This document shows, piece by piece, positions 33,180-44,879 of a stretch of DNA of 64,000 bases. The notes beneath the pieces are model-generated. The model saw only the letters and a list, made by a program, of their open reading frames with translations. It was not told the DNA's origin and did no database searches. How positions within the stretch are numbered: the stretch's first letter is position 1; the number at the start of each line of letters is the position of its first letter. The position numbers and the translations under genes were made by a program. The stretch is from Hirundichthys speculiger. Taxonomy: Eukaryota > Chordata > Actinopteri > Beloniformes > Exocoetidae. Location: contig JAGFBZ010000857.1 in the NCBI GenBank assembly GCA_018398805.1, positions 202,731 to 266,730 on the forward strand, given 5' to 3'.

Positions 33180-35175
33180 CAGGACTGTCTTTATTATCCT
33201 CCTGGGGGCAATTTGTGTTGAAGCCAGCAGTAAGAAAGAAAAAAAAAAAACAATGATCACGACGTACATGCAGGACAGACTAGTGCAAACAGGGGAAAAA
33301 AACAAAAAGAAACTCACTGTGAACTATCAAGGAGGCCAACAGCAACAGGTACAACCATAAACCTGTTGGTCCTGCACCTCGGCACATTATATCTGTGGTA
33401 GGAAGGTAGCAGTCCAAACGTGGCAGCACTGATGGGCTGTTTTCAAGGCTCTGATTCTGTACAGGTCATTCAGATTGTTTTTTAATGCCACACTTCCATC
33501 AACATTTAAAAAAGACTATTCCTCTTTTTAAACTAATTAGAGCATACCAACATGAAAATGAAAAAGTGAGAAAATTCAATAAAATGAGAGTCAAACATTT
33601 TCATCAAAGTGGAGCTTACAATTAAAAAGAAAAACAGCTGATGTACTTTTTTAGCACACAGCATCCATCTGTGGTTTAAAGGCCAGCTGGCTGTCATTGA
33701 GTGTTCCCAAATATTTGTACTGACTGAGATCCTGAGCGGTCTGGTCATCCATAACCACTGGAGATATGACCCTAAAATCTACAACCACCTCCTCAGTTAC
33801 TGACTGTGTGAATCGGGGCACCATCCTCATTCCTCCTAAGATTAAGAACGAGGTGGTTGTCCTCACACCTCCATGCTCAAAGTTCAGTGTTCAGACAGGG
33901 TGTCATCAACACTAACCTGTTGTCTGTGGTAGAGCTGAGCGATTTTATCCATTCTGCGATATATATCGATATTTTATTTCCCCAGAGAATATTGATTTTC
34001 AGCCGTGGGTATGGATAATCTAAGCTTCTTTCAAAACCCCCGTGTCCCACCTTTAAAACCTGGCAAGCAACAATTTGCACTGTTTAAATAAATGAAACAA
34101 ATTTTCTCAACAAATCTTTTATTCATTTTGCAAGCTGCCTGTCAGACATATAATGTGTAATTGATGCTTTCAGTTCAATTAATTCAAACAAAGTCATTGG
34201 AACACTCACAAGATGTCACCAAAATCACTTTGTCCCTTTAAAATCTTTTGGAAAATGATGTAAATGTATTATAAGATGAATATCGATATATATCGTATTG
34301 TGAGCCGAATATTGTGTATCGCGAGATTAGTGTATCGCTACATCCCTAGTCTGTGGCTCGTTAAAATCAAACAAACCCATATAATACTAAAAAGGAGGAT
34401 GATAAAATCACTCAGCTTCTCAATTAAAAGATGTGACTGAAGCATCTCAAAATCTGCAAATAAAAGATGGACAATACATACAAACAAGGATCCTCCAGGT
34501 ATCTATATGAATAAAACATGTCACGACTAAAACAGCGTCTCTTGTATAGAAACTGGAATATATAGAGCACGGGTGACCTTTGTCCTTTGCAGATTTAGTC
34601 TAATTATTTCAAAGCACTTCATAACTACTGAAGAGCAACTAGATGGTAGTCATTATTCTCCTTAGAGTTAGTCAGTTCTTTTAGGTGCAGGAATGATAAT
34701 AGAACTTTATCAGAAACAGAACAGAGTACGTGTCAGGAGACTTTTGTTAAATGGGGCACCAAGCCTCTGACAGTTCTTCACTGCAACATTTGAATAACCC
34801 TCCAGAGATGTCATCTGGTCCGGAGGCCTTCTTGGGGCAGATGTGCGTAAAAAGTCCCCTCACATCACGCTGCTCAGATATTATTTTAGGACAGTCTGGT
34901 GCAGCTAAATTATTCTGAACTGCTTCCTGCTCATGTGTGAACTCTCTTGTTTCAGATTTAAAGTAAAAGTTGCTCAACTCATATATTACACTAATGGATC
35001 TCTTAGCTGGAGCCGTGTCTGTCATGGGTTTCATGGAGTCCCATGATTTCTTGGTTTTCATAGCAGGACCACAGGTTTCAAATGTCTTCGTCTCCCGACT
35101 CCTGACTGCCCTTAAATTGAGATTCAGCTCCTTCTGTATTTCTTTTATAGGTCCCGCCCCCTAAATGCAATTGTT
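33180..35175 (-). pseudogene. CR1/L2/Rex1-type LINE remnant, minus strand, split by a hAT MITE
   Basis: At the right, 35061-34747 (minus) encodes a pre-RT segment with ASGPDDISGGLFKCC and EELSEAWCPI, standard at the start of fish LINE reverse transcriptases. At 33866-33540 it continues with EEVVVDFRVISPVV and LSQYKYLGTLNDSQLAFKPQ, the C-terminal RT region. The 3' end near 33180-33225 reads, in reverse, 'cccccaggaggataataaag'. The catalytic FADD-type region between is missing, so there is an internal deletion in addition to the MITE inserted at 33930-34348. Confidence 0.72.
33930..34348. mobile_element. hAT MITE, family 'GTAGCGATACA', copy 2
   Basis: 419 bp, ends TAGAGCTGAGCGATTTTAT and (reverse complement) TAGGGATGTAGCGATACA, with a perfect target duplication gtctgtgg (33922-33929, 34349-34356). 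It lies in reverse orientation to the copy at 20847. Confidence 0.95.
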
Positions 35176-35179
35176 TCTG

Positions 35180-35590
35180 TACTATTCATTCTTTAATATC
35201 CTTGGAAATATACGATTTATTATTCAGACACCTCGTTATTGATTTTTAAGTTAACACAGAAATGAGTATAGTCTGTCTCTGTAGCCTCCTGTAAGTCCAG
35301 ACTGTTAAAGAGGTCATGGCTGGGAAAGAGAAAAGCCTTTTAAGATTTCAGTGCCATCACTATTTAACACACATACAGTCTTTACAGTTGTCTGCGGTTT
35401 GCTGCTCTTAGGCGTTTAGGCGGGAATTGGATGGACAGCATTACGATTAGAGAAGCAAAGTAAAGGTCTGTCTGTGTTTAACCCTGGCTTGACATCCGCA
35501 TAACATTTGTCCAAAGCATTCTTGGGTTGGTGTTGCAGTCCAAATATCGAGCCAGTGAATCCAGGTAAAGCAGCTTCAAGTTTACAGTGG
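35180..35590. other. Unassigned sequence
   Basis: No supported feature. The part after about 35590 may be the 5' leader of the RTE fragment that follows. Confidence 0.35.
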
Positions 35591-35734
35591 GTACGGGGCC
35601 TGGATTGTTGGTGTGTGTCCCTGCACCTGAGGCCTTCGGGGACTTGTGTGGAGCCTGGGTGCGCCCCTGCTGGTGGACTAGGTGGGGTTGTTTGTCGGGT
35701 GAGGTCATGTGCAGAGAGAAAACTGGAAAAGCAA

Positions 35735-35845
35735 GAGACTAGGGAAGAGAGTAGGGACTTTGATTGTTGGGACTAAGAGAGGAAAAGTGAGAGAGTTGGT
35801 TGACATGATGGAGAGGAGGAAGGTGGATGTTAGTGTTGTGCAGCC
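35735..35845 (+). pseudogene. RTE-type LINE, endonuclease start fragment
   Basis: 'agtagggactttgattgttg' and 'gagagagttggttgacatga' with 'gaggaaggtggatgttagtg' correspond to VGTLxxGT..RELVDMMERRKVDV, the first strand and helix of the endonuclease domain, as in the longer copy at 53.3 kb. Truncated after about 35 residues. Confidence 0.6.
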
Positions 35846-35859
35846 TCACTTTAGGTGAG

Positions 35860-36450
35860 AGTAGGCAGAGGGCCAGCCAGCACAGTGAGAAACAGCGACC
35901 CTCACTTGGTCTGGTCATTGAAGGAAAATACATCCCTAATTACATGCTCCACCAGCTGGATGCACTGCCACCTGTGCAGGGCACAGCTGGGCCAGGTTAG
36001 CAATCACCAACTTTGGTTAAAAAGACCAAGGGTCTCCTCCTCACTGTGTGGCTGGCTCCTGCAGGAAAAACTACTCTGTTGGGTGGTAAGTGTTGCTCCA
36101 CTATGTTTTGAAGAACATTTGAGTTTTGTGAGACACTAATCAGACTTTTCCTTTCCTCTAGTGATGGTGAGATGAAGCCCCGTGAAGCAGTGTCACACAT
36201 TGGCCAGATGGTTCGAGAAATGGTACATTTCTTGCTGCTTCATATGCACATGACACCACCTACTGGTCAGGTTTATAATCACAGCCAGCTGAATCTTAAG
36301 TTGTGATGCATTGAATTTATGTATCAGTCATGGCTCTTGCGAATGACTGTGAATAACAAAATGTGTATGACCAAATAATTGATCAAGTGCATAAGATATT
36401 GTCTGAAAGTAATCTCTGTTTAATGTTTCCCAAAGTAGTATCATAAGAAC
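35860..36450. other. Unassigned sequence
   Basis: Short frames only, with no recognised domain or repeat ends. Confidence 0.4.
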
Positions 36451-36459
36451 TGCAGACAC

Positions 36460-36744
36460 TAGAGATGCTCGGATGACGTATATTTTAACCCGCAACCGCT
36501 TCTTAAAATTTCTATCCGCCCGCTATCCATTTGCAGGAACGTTTTTTCACCAATTTTCAAAACCGAACTGACCCGCCATCCTTTTTAATAATATGTAAAA
36601 TATTTTTTCTTATTATTATTATTTGAGTGCTTCAACCGCAACCCGCCCGAATTTAATTAAAGTATTATTTTTTGACGAGTCATCCGCCCGATATGCGGAT
36701 TATCCGCTCCGCCCGCGGGTGCGCGGTTCAACCGCGCATCTCTA
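36460..36744. mobile_element. hAT MITE (TAGAGATGCKCGG ends)
   Basis: 285 bp, left end TAGAGATGCTCGGATGA, right end (reverse complement) TAGAGATGCGCGGTTGA. Flanks gcagacac (36452-36459) and cctgacac (36745-36752) agree at 6/8. GC-rich 'cgcccgc' arms. Confidence 0.82.
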
Positions 36745-36764
36745 CCTGACACGCGTCAAAAGGG

Positions 36765-36845
36765 TCGACGAGCCGGGAGTCGAACCCACGAAAACTATAT
36801 TACCTATAGGCGAGCCACCTGCCCTAACCACTGCACTACCAGAAC
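36765..36845 (-). repeat. tRNA-like or SINE-head sequence
   Basis: The minus strand reads 'tggtagtgcagtggttaggg', then 'tcgtgggttcgactcccgg'. These look like Pol III A-box and B-box regions (the B-box GGTTCGACTCC is near-perfect) about 45 bases apart. I could not form a convincing acceptor stem, so a tRNA-derived SINE or tRNA pseudogene is more likely than a working tRNA. Confidence 0.5.
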
Positions 36846-37595
36846 ACAGGAGTTCCTGCTGGCAGAGAACACTAAAAATTGTTTGTGGAACTACGGAGGG
36901 AGTACAATCGATATGCTTTGGACAATGACGACCATTAAAGAGGTTATTTTATGTACATTTATTCAGAAATAGCAATATTTCCACAGTTTTTGGTTTTAAC
37001 CGATTCCTTTTTTTTTTTTTCCAATCTCTCCAGCCTTGGAGAACACCCTTTCACATGGCACATTTTTGTGCTGGGCTGCATAAAAATGTTTGTGCCATCA
37101 TGTACAAACTATATACTGAACTACCACAAACTATATACACGCTATCCAGATTCTAGTATCCAAGCTATCCAAACTCTATCCACACTCTGAACTGACCGCA
37201 ACTCGCCTACAAAAACCCACATTTAGAATGGAGCCTGTGGCGTTTATAAAGCTGTCAAACCCCATTTCTTGAGACAAGAAATGAACCACTTCCCGCAGCA
37301 GTCACGTGGTACAGCCAGGCGGTGAGGCTTCGGACGTCATCACTTTTGGCTCCTCCCCAAATGAAGCGACTCTTGATACGCGCTTCACGGACACGCCCCC
37401 TCATTTCTCGATACGCGCTTCGGAGCTTCGCTTCACTCATAACATCACTACTTTCCTCCCCTAGGCATTATAGGAGCCCGAATAAACTCCTGAAGGGAGA
37501 GTTTTTGTGTTTTTCCACACGTATTGCTTCAAATTAAACACCATGCTTCGGCGTGTCAAACGTGACTATCTGCCTGAGTGTTATACCTTGACCTG
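36846..37595. other. Unassigned sequence
   Basis: No supported gene. A 'gatacgcgcttc' unit occurs twice (about 37375 and 37410). Confidence 0.35.
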
Positions 37596-37599
37596 CCTC

Positions 37600-38195
37600 A
37601 TCAGTGTTCAGGAGACCAGGTAGGAAGGTAGCAAAGCTAGAAGCTGAGGAGCAGGGTTAAAGCTTTTTTTTTCACCATGATGTGGATGTGAAGAGAAATG
37701 GAGTAGGGGTTATCTTGAAGGAGTAAAGTTCTGGAGATAGAGTGATGAGTCTGAAGATAGAGATTGAAGGTTGTTCAGTGTTGTTAGTGGTTATGCCCCG
37801 CAGGTAGGATGTAAGCTAGAGGAGAGAAGAAATTCTGTAACGGGGTAGATGAAGTGATGGAGAGCATTTCAGAGAAGAAAGAAGTAATTGGGACAGACCT
37901 CAATGGTTATGATGAAGAAGGCGACAGAGGTGACGAGAACATGATGGGCAGGTTTGGTATCAAGTATAGAAATGCAGAGTGTGGAAGATTTGAAGGAAAA
38001 AAAAAAATTGCTTTCTTCCAGAAGAGGCAGGAACATAGGGTGGCCTATAAGAATAGAGGTAGGAGCACACAGGTGGACTAGATCTGCTGTAGATGATGTA
38101 ACCTGAAGGAGATCATTGACTGTGAAGTAGAGGTAGGTGAGAGTGTAGCCAGACAGCGGAGGATGACTCTGGTGGTGAGGAAGATGAGTCTCAGA
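37600..38195 (+). pseudogene. RTE-type LINE endonuclease region, degenerate
   Basis: It follows the same path as the 53.4-54.0 kb copy: 'agcaaagctagaagctgagg', 'atggagtaggggttatcttg', then 37854-38081 reading MMESISEKKEVIGTDLNGYD (endonuclease core GADLNGH), a frame-shifted QKRQEHRVAYKN, and STQVD. Stops and deletions are present. It joins directly to the 3' end of the same element class at 38195, implying an internal deletion of the whole RT. Confidence 0.75.
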
Positions 38196-38370
38196 GTAGA
38201 GCCGCTGCTCCTTCACATCGAGAGGAGCCAGTTGAGGTGGTTCATCTGGTTAAGATGTCCTCTGGAGGCCTCCCTGGAGAGGTGTTTCGGGCATGTCCAA
38301 CTGGGAGAAGACCACGTAGAGGCCCAGGAAATGCTGTAGAGATTATATCTCTCAACTGGTCTGGGATCTT
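38195..38370 (+). pseudogene. RTE/Rex3-type LINE 3' end
   Basis: 'cttcacatcgagaggagcca', 'gttgaggtggttcatctgg' and 'gggcatgtccaactgggag' correspond to LHIERSQLRWF, then RACPTGRRPR in a shifted frame. Same tail as at 16.4 kb. Confidence 0.75.
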
Positions 38371-38374
38371 TACA

Positions 38375-38980
38375 TCTTTATATACTGTATAAAAATGACA
38401 AAAAAAGAGTGATGAAACAGCAGTAAATCTGTCCTTGTGACGACTGGGGTAGACGGATAATTCGAAGCTTCGTAGCTGCTGGTTTTGGGATTTACTGGTC
38501 GTGGACCATTATAAAGTAAACGGAAGAGAAAAAAAAAAAAACGTAATAATGGACGGCAACATAGGACAAGCCCCAGACGGGACGTCTCGGGTTGTTGTCT
38601 CAAAGGGTTTTGTTAACGCTTCAAATGTTTTATGCAAAGCACCTTGAATTGTCTTGAACACGAAATGTGCTCTACAAAAAAACTTGCTTTGCCTTTACAG
38701 AGTATTTCAATCAATAGTCAGACTTTTGAGTAGGAGAATGCAAAAAGTATTTTTTGGTGGCTGATGTGTTGGTGACAGACCAACACTCAAGTGTTCCTGT
38801 CTGTCTGTGCACAGACGTATATGTCAGTTTTATTAAATCTATCAATATGTGCCCATTACTTTCCTCCCCCTTCTAAGACACGATCAACCATGCTTACAGA
38901 CCAACATGAATCCAACACACGCATGCTAACCGTATAACTGAGCAGAAAGTGCTCCTCTCCTTTTCTGTTGACCAGTTTTC
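38375..38980. other. Unassigned sequence
   Basis: No supported feature. An A run of 13 lies around 38529-38541. Confidence 0.4.
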
Positions 38981-38992
38981 TTTACTCTAAAC

Positions 38993-39741
38993 TAGAGGTC
39001 TTCGGAACAACCCGAGGTTCCGACCCAACCCGAATCGGGTCTCGGGTCCATTCAAAAGATGTGATTCTGGGGTCGGAATCAGTACAGTTAGTCTCGGGTC
39101 TGGTCAGTGCTCTCTGACAGGCTGGGTCCACGTTTCCTCGAGAGAGGTAAAGATATTGGCGGTGGCAGCTAATGTCAGGACTCGGGGCAGTTTAATTATT
39201 AATGTGGCGTGTTTGTCATGAAACAATCGTGTTGCCGTAGCGTGTTATTAGCGGTTTGCCCGGCAGCTGTAAAGCACAACGGATCGCCAACATGACAACG
39301 CTGGATAAGAGAACATGTTCACGACACGTCCTGACCGGTGTAGGCTATTAGTGTTAGCAGTTGCTACCAATAGCATCTGTATCCACAAAGAAAATAATGA
39401 TGTGGATTTATTGTTGTTTACATCACGTAGCCTATGTAGCAACTGAACCGGTAGAAGAAGACAACTTTAGGTAAGAAAATCAAGTTTTATTCAACGCTAG
39501 ACAACTTTTAACATGAGCAACTGTGGGCTGGATTGTCTCGGTTCTATTCGGGTAACTCGGTTCGGTTCGTTCAGAAACTAAAGACTCGGGTTGGGTTGGT
39601 TCCGGGTCCAAATATTGCGGGTCCATTTGGGTTCGGACCCCCGGACTAATGATAATAGCTCGGGTCGGGTCGGTTTCGGGTCGAAGTTTCACGGGTCCAT
39701 TCGGGTTTGGGTTCATGCAAGTGGACCCGTGAAGACCTCTA
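38993..39741. mobile_element. hAT MITE (TAGAGGTCTTC ends)
   Basis: 749 bp, TAGAGGTCTTC at both ends, target duplication ctctaaac (38985-38992) and ctctaaat (39742-39749), 7/8. The arms are rich in cgggt/acccg units ('gggtccattcgggtttggg'). No transposase frame. Confidence 0.9.
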
Positions 39742-39754
39742 CTCTAAATCTGTT

Positions 39755-41005
39755 TGTCTCACGTTTACACGTCTGCCCTTTTATTGCAACACAATCCACA
39801 ACACATTCATTTACTGAACATACACACCGGACCATCAGCATTTTGTTTCACTATCTGTGATTTTATTCCTCCCTGACAGAATCAGGGTTTCAGGTGTTAA
39901 TAAAATATGTTAGATGAGACCGTCAGAGGTCCAGTGAAGGACACATTCACTCTCATTCAAACCTACGTACAAAATAAAACTGTGAGCAGACTTTTGGTCA
40001 GCATGAACACAAATGGTACCTCCTTTACCGTTGCTTGAGCAGTTTCTGTCAGAGTCCACCAAAGAGAGGCCTTCAGGGGATGTTGGTTTTTCATCCAGAC
40101 TATTGCATATGTCCAAGTATTTTTTTTTTCCAGTAAATGTGTGATGCGCTAAATTTATCCTCCCTCAATGCTCCTACAAGCCGCCATGACTCATTAAGCA
40201 CCTGCTATCCAACTGCTTAATTTTCACACTCTGCCCACGTGAGACGCAGGAGGGAGGCTCGCCGGTGCCAGAGATGAGCGCACGAAGCGCACCAACGTTT
40301 GTTTTGTGTCAGGCATTACTGGGTTAAAAAGTAGAGCTTGACTCTCAGAGCAGACAGATGGGTGTTTCATCTCCTCACTGGTGGTCAAAAGTGGCGTCGG
40401 CCCTCTTGAGGTCACCTCATCCCAAACATGAGAAGCTCATTTAGAGGCCCGTTTGGATCCTGCTGCGTCTGAGTGTTCCCACCAAGTCCTTCAACACAGC
40501 CATCAAGCCAAGAACTGGTTCGCTCCTGCAGCACTGCAGAAAAAAAAAAAAAAAGAGCAAGTGAGGATGTGAGAAGCAGAGGAGGGAAAAAAAGGACATT
40601 TCTTCTCTTCTTGCTCCTACAGCCAATGTGGATCAAGCTAGAACAATTTTGGAGCAAATAATACCATTTCATCCCCTCCAGGCAATCAAAACACCATCTC
40701 TGTGAAAAATAACACGGCCACACACCAAATGATTTCCCACTTTTGGTCGTCCAGCTCCGGTGATGGCGGCAGAAACGTTCTCCTCACATCCATTTTCCAG
40801 TCAGACATTTTTTTTTCTTCTTCTTTTTTTAAAATGATGTGCTTTAATGGAACATTTCACTGCTCCGGTGCTGATCCTGAAGGATTTCCTTCTTTTTTTT
40901 TTAATGATATGAAGTTATATTTAAATTGTACTCGAAACAAAACCACCTCTTTGCAAAGACTAACAGCATTTTACTCACATAATGAAATTATATTCTACTA
41001 TTTAC
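39755..41005. other. Unassigned sequence
   Basis: No gene model. Poly(A) at 40539-40553 and T-rich tracts near 40808-40830 create spurious Phe/Lys-rich frames. Confidence 0.4.
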
Positions 41006-41012
41006 TTAAATG

Positions 41013-41193
41013 TACTCCGGCTTCCTCCCACAGTCCAAAGACATGCATGTCAGTTTAACTGGTGGTGCTAAATTACCCGTAGGAGTGATTGTAAGTGTGC
41101 ATGGTTGTTCGTCTATGTGTGGCCCTGCGATGGACTGGTGACCTGTCCAGGTGGACCCATGCCTTTCACCTGAAGAGCTGGGATATACTCCAG
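41013..41193 (+). repeat. ATCC-tailed retroposon, opposite orientation, truncated
   Basis: 'ccggcttcctcccacagtcc', 'aaagacatgcatgtcag' and 'ggactggtgacctgtccagg' are the reverse complement of the 29.4 kb copy. The GGAT tail is missing because the element at 41.2 kb starts there. Confidence 0.75.
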
Positions 41194-41198
41194 CAGTA

Positions 41199-41505
41199 AT
41201 ATCAAACTTTTTTAACTCCAGTGTACTTTTATCTAATCAATCCTCTTCCACCACCCACTCTTCTATCCACCCTTTATATCCTCATATTCATCTTCATAAT
41301 CCGTCCGTCCGTCGTCTTCCGCTTATCCGGATAATTACGGTTATTAAACGTGTATAATAATATGCTACCACCCAAAACACAGAGGAGAACAGATATATGT
41401 GCTAGTAGGATATTGTTACAATGTAGGAAAAAATTACAGATGAGGCTATAATTTTCTGCTACGGTAGGAAAAAATCTTAGGTAGGAAGAAATCCCAGAAC
41501 ACCGG
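41199..41505. mobile_element. Truncated copy of an unclassified inverted-repeat element
   Basis: It is about 85-90% similar by eye to 41755-42065, ending 'gaagaaatcccagaacaccg'. Its left part, including the left inverted repeat, is absent. Confidence 0.75.
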
Positions 41506-41518
41506 CTCTAAAGCGGAT

Positions 41519-42065
41519 CCGGGTGTTCTGAGATTTCTTCCTACTCATAATATTTTCCTACCCGAGTTGACTGCGCATGCGTATAGCAGCAACTTCGTTA
41601 TCGTGGAAGAGAAAAGGTTAGTTTCTTGTATTTTTAATACTTTGTATGCACAGTATTTATATTGCATAGGTTATTGGAGGACTTGGAGGACTTTTTTCTT
41701 CACCTTAAATTATATTAACTGTACTTCACAGAATGACAGGAGATAAAACGATAAAATATCAACTTTTTTAACTCCAGTGTACATTTATCTAGTCAATCCT
41801 CTTCTATCCATCCTTTATATCCTCATGTTCATCTTCATAATACGGATTCATAATCCGTCCGTCCGTCTGTCGTCTTCCGCTTCTCCAGATAATTATGGTT
41901 ATTAAATGTGTATAATAAAATGCTACCACCCAAAACACAGAGGAGAGCAGATACAGGTGCTGGTAGGATATTGTTACAATGTAGGAAAAAAATGACAGAT
42001 GAGGCTATAATGTTCCACTACGGTAGGAAAAAATTTTAGGTAGGAAGAAATCTCAGAACACCCGG
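41519..42065. mobile_element. Unclassified DNA element with 26-bp inverted repeats
   Basis: 547 bp, starting CCGGGTGTTCTGAGATTTCT and ending with the exact reverse complement over 26 bp. No clear target duplication is seen, and no transposase. 'tgcgcatgcgtatagc' lies near the left end. I could not place it in a superfamily. Confidence 0.75.
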
Positions 42066-44870
42066 ATGTCTTTGCTGTGTGGGGTGGTTTCAGTACACAG
42101 GAGGAGGAAAAATAAAGCAACTTAGTTTTAGTGTACAGGAGGAAAATGAATAAAACCATAAATGACTTTCCTGTTTTATTTGATCATCACTTTTACTCAG
42201 TACTCGAGTTGAGGGGGGATGAGGGCGGATGGCATCCTCCCTGAAATAAAAACGATCAAAATCATCCCCCCTGTAAAACTGCCATCCCCCCTTTCCATCC
42301 CTTCCCTTTTTACAGTAAATGTTGGGAATATAACTTATAATTATTTCATCATTAGAAAGTAGTAGCATGTTGAGTAAAAGAAATAATAAAATCTGAGGGG
42401 CACGCAAACATGCAATGACGCAACATGATTGTTATTTATAATTGGTTATTGATGCCAGAGGGAGCGGCACGAGCTGCTGCGCAGAGCGACATCTTGAGGA
42501 GTAACTGCACTGCAACGTGAGCATGAGGAAACGAGCGGCTGGACAACGAGATGTCAGGGAGTTTTTTAAAAAGACTAAAATTACAGGTGAGCTATAAATC
42601 AACAATCTCAATCATTACTTTTTATTAATCTATACAAAAGTGGCCAGACTCGCCACAGGTTGCACAATAACAACACAGCTAGTTTTCCAAGCTTGCTGTG
42701 TAGCCTGCAAGCTAGCTGAGACGAACTCATGTTAACGTTCATCTCACTTGTTAGTGAGTTTGTCTCAAATATTTGACCAGAATTAATTAATTAGACCTAT
42801 TGATTGATTTTTTTTTTATTTTTTTTTGTGCTGCTGGTGCAGGTATGTGGTGAATCCTGACACTTATGTTGCACTGCCACATATTGGATATACTGTTAGA
42901 TCCGATCTAGGATCACATACTGAAGTTTATCACTCCTGTCAGATGTGTCAGTTTAAAAAAGAAGCGTGATTACAGATGTAGACAAAGTTCTCGATGTTCT
43001 GGTCGTCTCACATAGGAAGGTGGTGGTAGCACAGGTGGGTATAGATTTATAGACAGCAGCCCACCAGAAGGTGATGCTGGTACAAACAGGACCTCGGTTT
43101 GTCTGTAGGGACCTTATCCACCTAATTATTTTGATTTAGGTCTGTAGCATCCACTGTTAACATTAATTGCCATTTTGCTGCAAACACATCTTCTGTTTTG
43201 ATTCTAAACTGCTTTAATTCACATTATTTTTGGTCCCTGACTTTAGTTTTTACATCCTTACCATCTACTACATTAATAGGTCAATTTTAACTCCGTAATG
43301 TTCCTTTAGATATCCAAACTGCAACACAGCATGATCTCGACGTCCCGTAATGTTTGTGTGTTTTGACAGGAATATTCTTGTTAGACCGTGTTTCAGTTTT
43401 GCGCTAATTCTTACACAAAGACTAAAATGAATGAGGGAGCAAGTTCAAAAGGGCAAAGAGTTGGAATTTGAAGCCGTAGATGAGCTTGAGCCGGCGTTCG
43501 ACCGCTCTCAAAGGTTCAGAACGAGACGCGCTTTGAAAGGAATTATTTATAGGTGGTAATTCATGAGTTTTACCAGGCATTATCAGAGCAGCTGGGGCTT
43601 TGAAAGAAAGAAACAAACATAGGCCTTTTCTCCGAAACGGGAACTTTCAACATAATTACATCATGCTTAAACAGAATAAAAGAGGGGAAAGAGGGCTCTG
43701 AACATCCTTGTTGCTGAGCGGAGAGCGAGCGGCGTGGCTGGTGCAGCTGCAGCAGATGCCACTCGTGTGAATAGAGGAGCCGCGGGTGATCCTTCCAGAC
43801 TGATTAGACTTCCTCTATGCTTCCCAAATGAATTCATGGTGATTGAGGAGGAGGCAACGGCACTCCTCGTCTTGTCGCTTCCACTGTTTATTGCCCCATC
43901 ATGCACCATCGAAGCTCGGTCTGACGGGCCTACATTGCAAGAAGCAAATGTCCCTTTTGAGTGTAGAGGAGGAGGAGGAGGAGGAGGGGGGGGATACTTA
44001 CTGAAAAATTAAGAAACAAGCAAGAGATGATTATTTTTGCAGATTGCAGCATTTTAAACCCGGTAATTCTTAAATTTCCATTTAGCTGCAGCAGACTCCA
44101 GACATTTTATCTGATACTAAATCATGTTTCTTTTTCCATTTTTCTTTTCTTCTAAAAACATTCGTCTAAGTCCTTGACGTTGTTTTTTTTCTCCCTTTGT
44201 TGTTTTTGCAGTAAACACAAGTCTCAGAGGTCACCCCTGTGCTCGGCGAGAAATGTTGAAAAGCAGGAGGAAAAGAAGAGGCGCTCTGACTGAATAGCTG
44301 CTGGCAGCTCTTCACCAGAAACTGTTTCATTCTCAGGGAGGTGAGCGAACTGCACGGGAGAACGAGCGCAGACGTCGGGGACACGGACAATACTGTAGAC
44401 AGCCAACATTATAATGTGGCCGGAGTGATTCACTGGGGGAATCATCAAATAAGACTGAGCCGGAGTAATTTCATGGTAATAGTGGTACAAGATGTAGGCC
44501 CTGGACTGATTAAATCCAGTGAGGCTTGGAGTTTTATTAGGTCTCGCAGTCGCCACGATAATGATGATGAACTAAGATTTTTGATTGATATTCCTGAATT
44601 TCACTGAGCAAATTCCTTCGTTTTAACACAACCGAATGGTGGCAAAATGAGGACGGAGGTTTCAATTAAAGCACTCTCAATCAGGATAACTGACCAAAGA
44701 CTGTATTTAAAAAGACAGTCATCGTCAGCCGGCCTTAAAATGAAACCAGAGTGAGATGTATGATGTATGAACAGCAATGGTGGCTGCAGCTCCAAAACAT
44801 CGCTGGTTCCAGTGGACTCCCATTTCAAATGTAGAAATGACCTTTTCTCCTGAACAGTTTCAGAGCAAAC
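42066..44870. other. Unassigned sequence
   Basis: No recognised element ends. A (GGA)n/G run lies at 43966-43993. Frames such as 43734-44012 and 44224-44556 lack domains. The region could hold unrecognised exons or non-coding sequence. Confidence 0.35.
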
Positions 44871-44879
44871 ATATGGTGT

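Noticed and set aside
41518..42065. Direct repeats at 41.2 and 41.76 kb read as a short LTR pair
   Set aside because: The 26-bp inverted repeats of the second copy and truncation of the first fit two copies of a DNA element. There is no primer-binding site or polypurine tract.
43734..44012. 92-codon frame ending in a Gly run
   Set aside because: The Gly run comes from a GGA/G simple repeat, and the rest has no domain.
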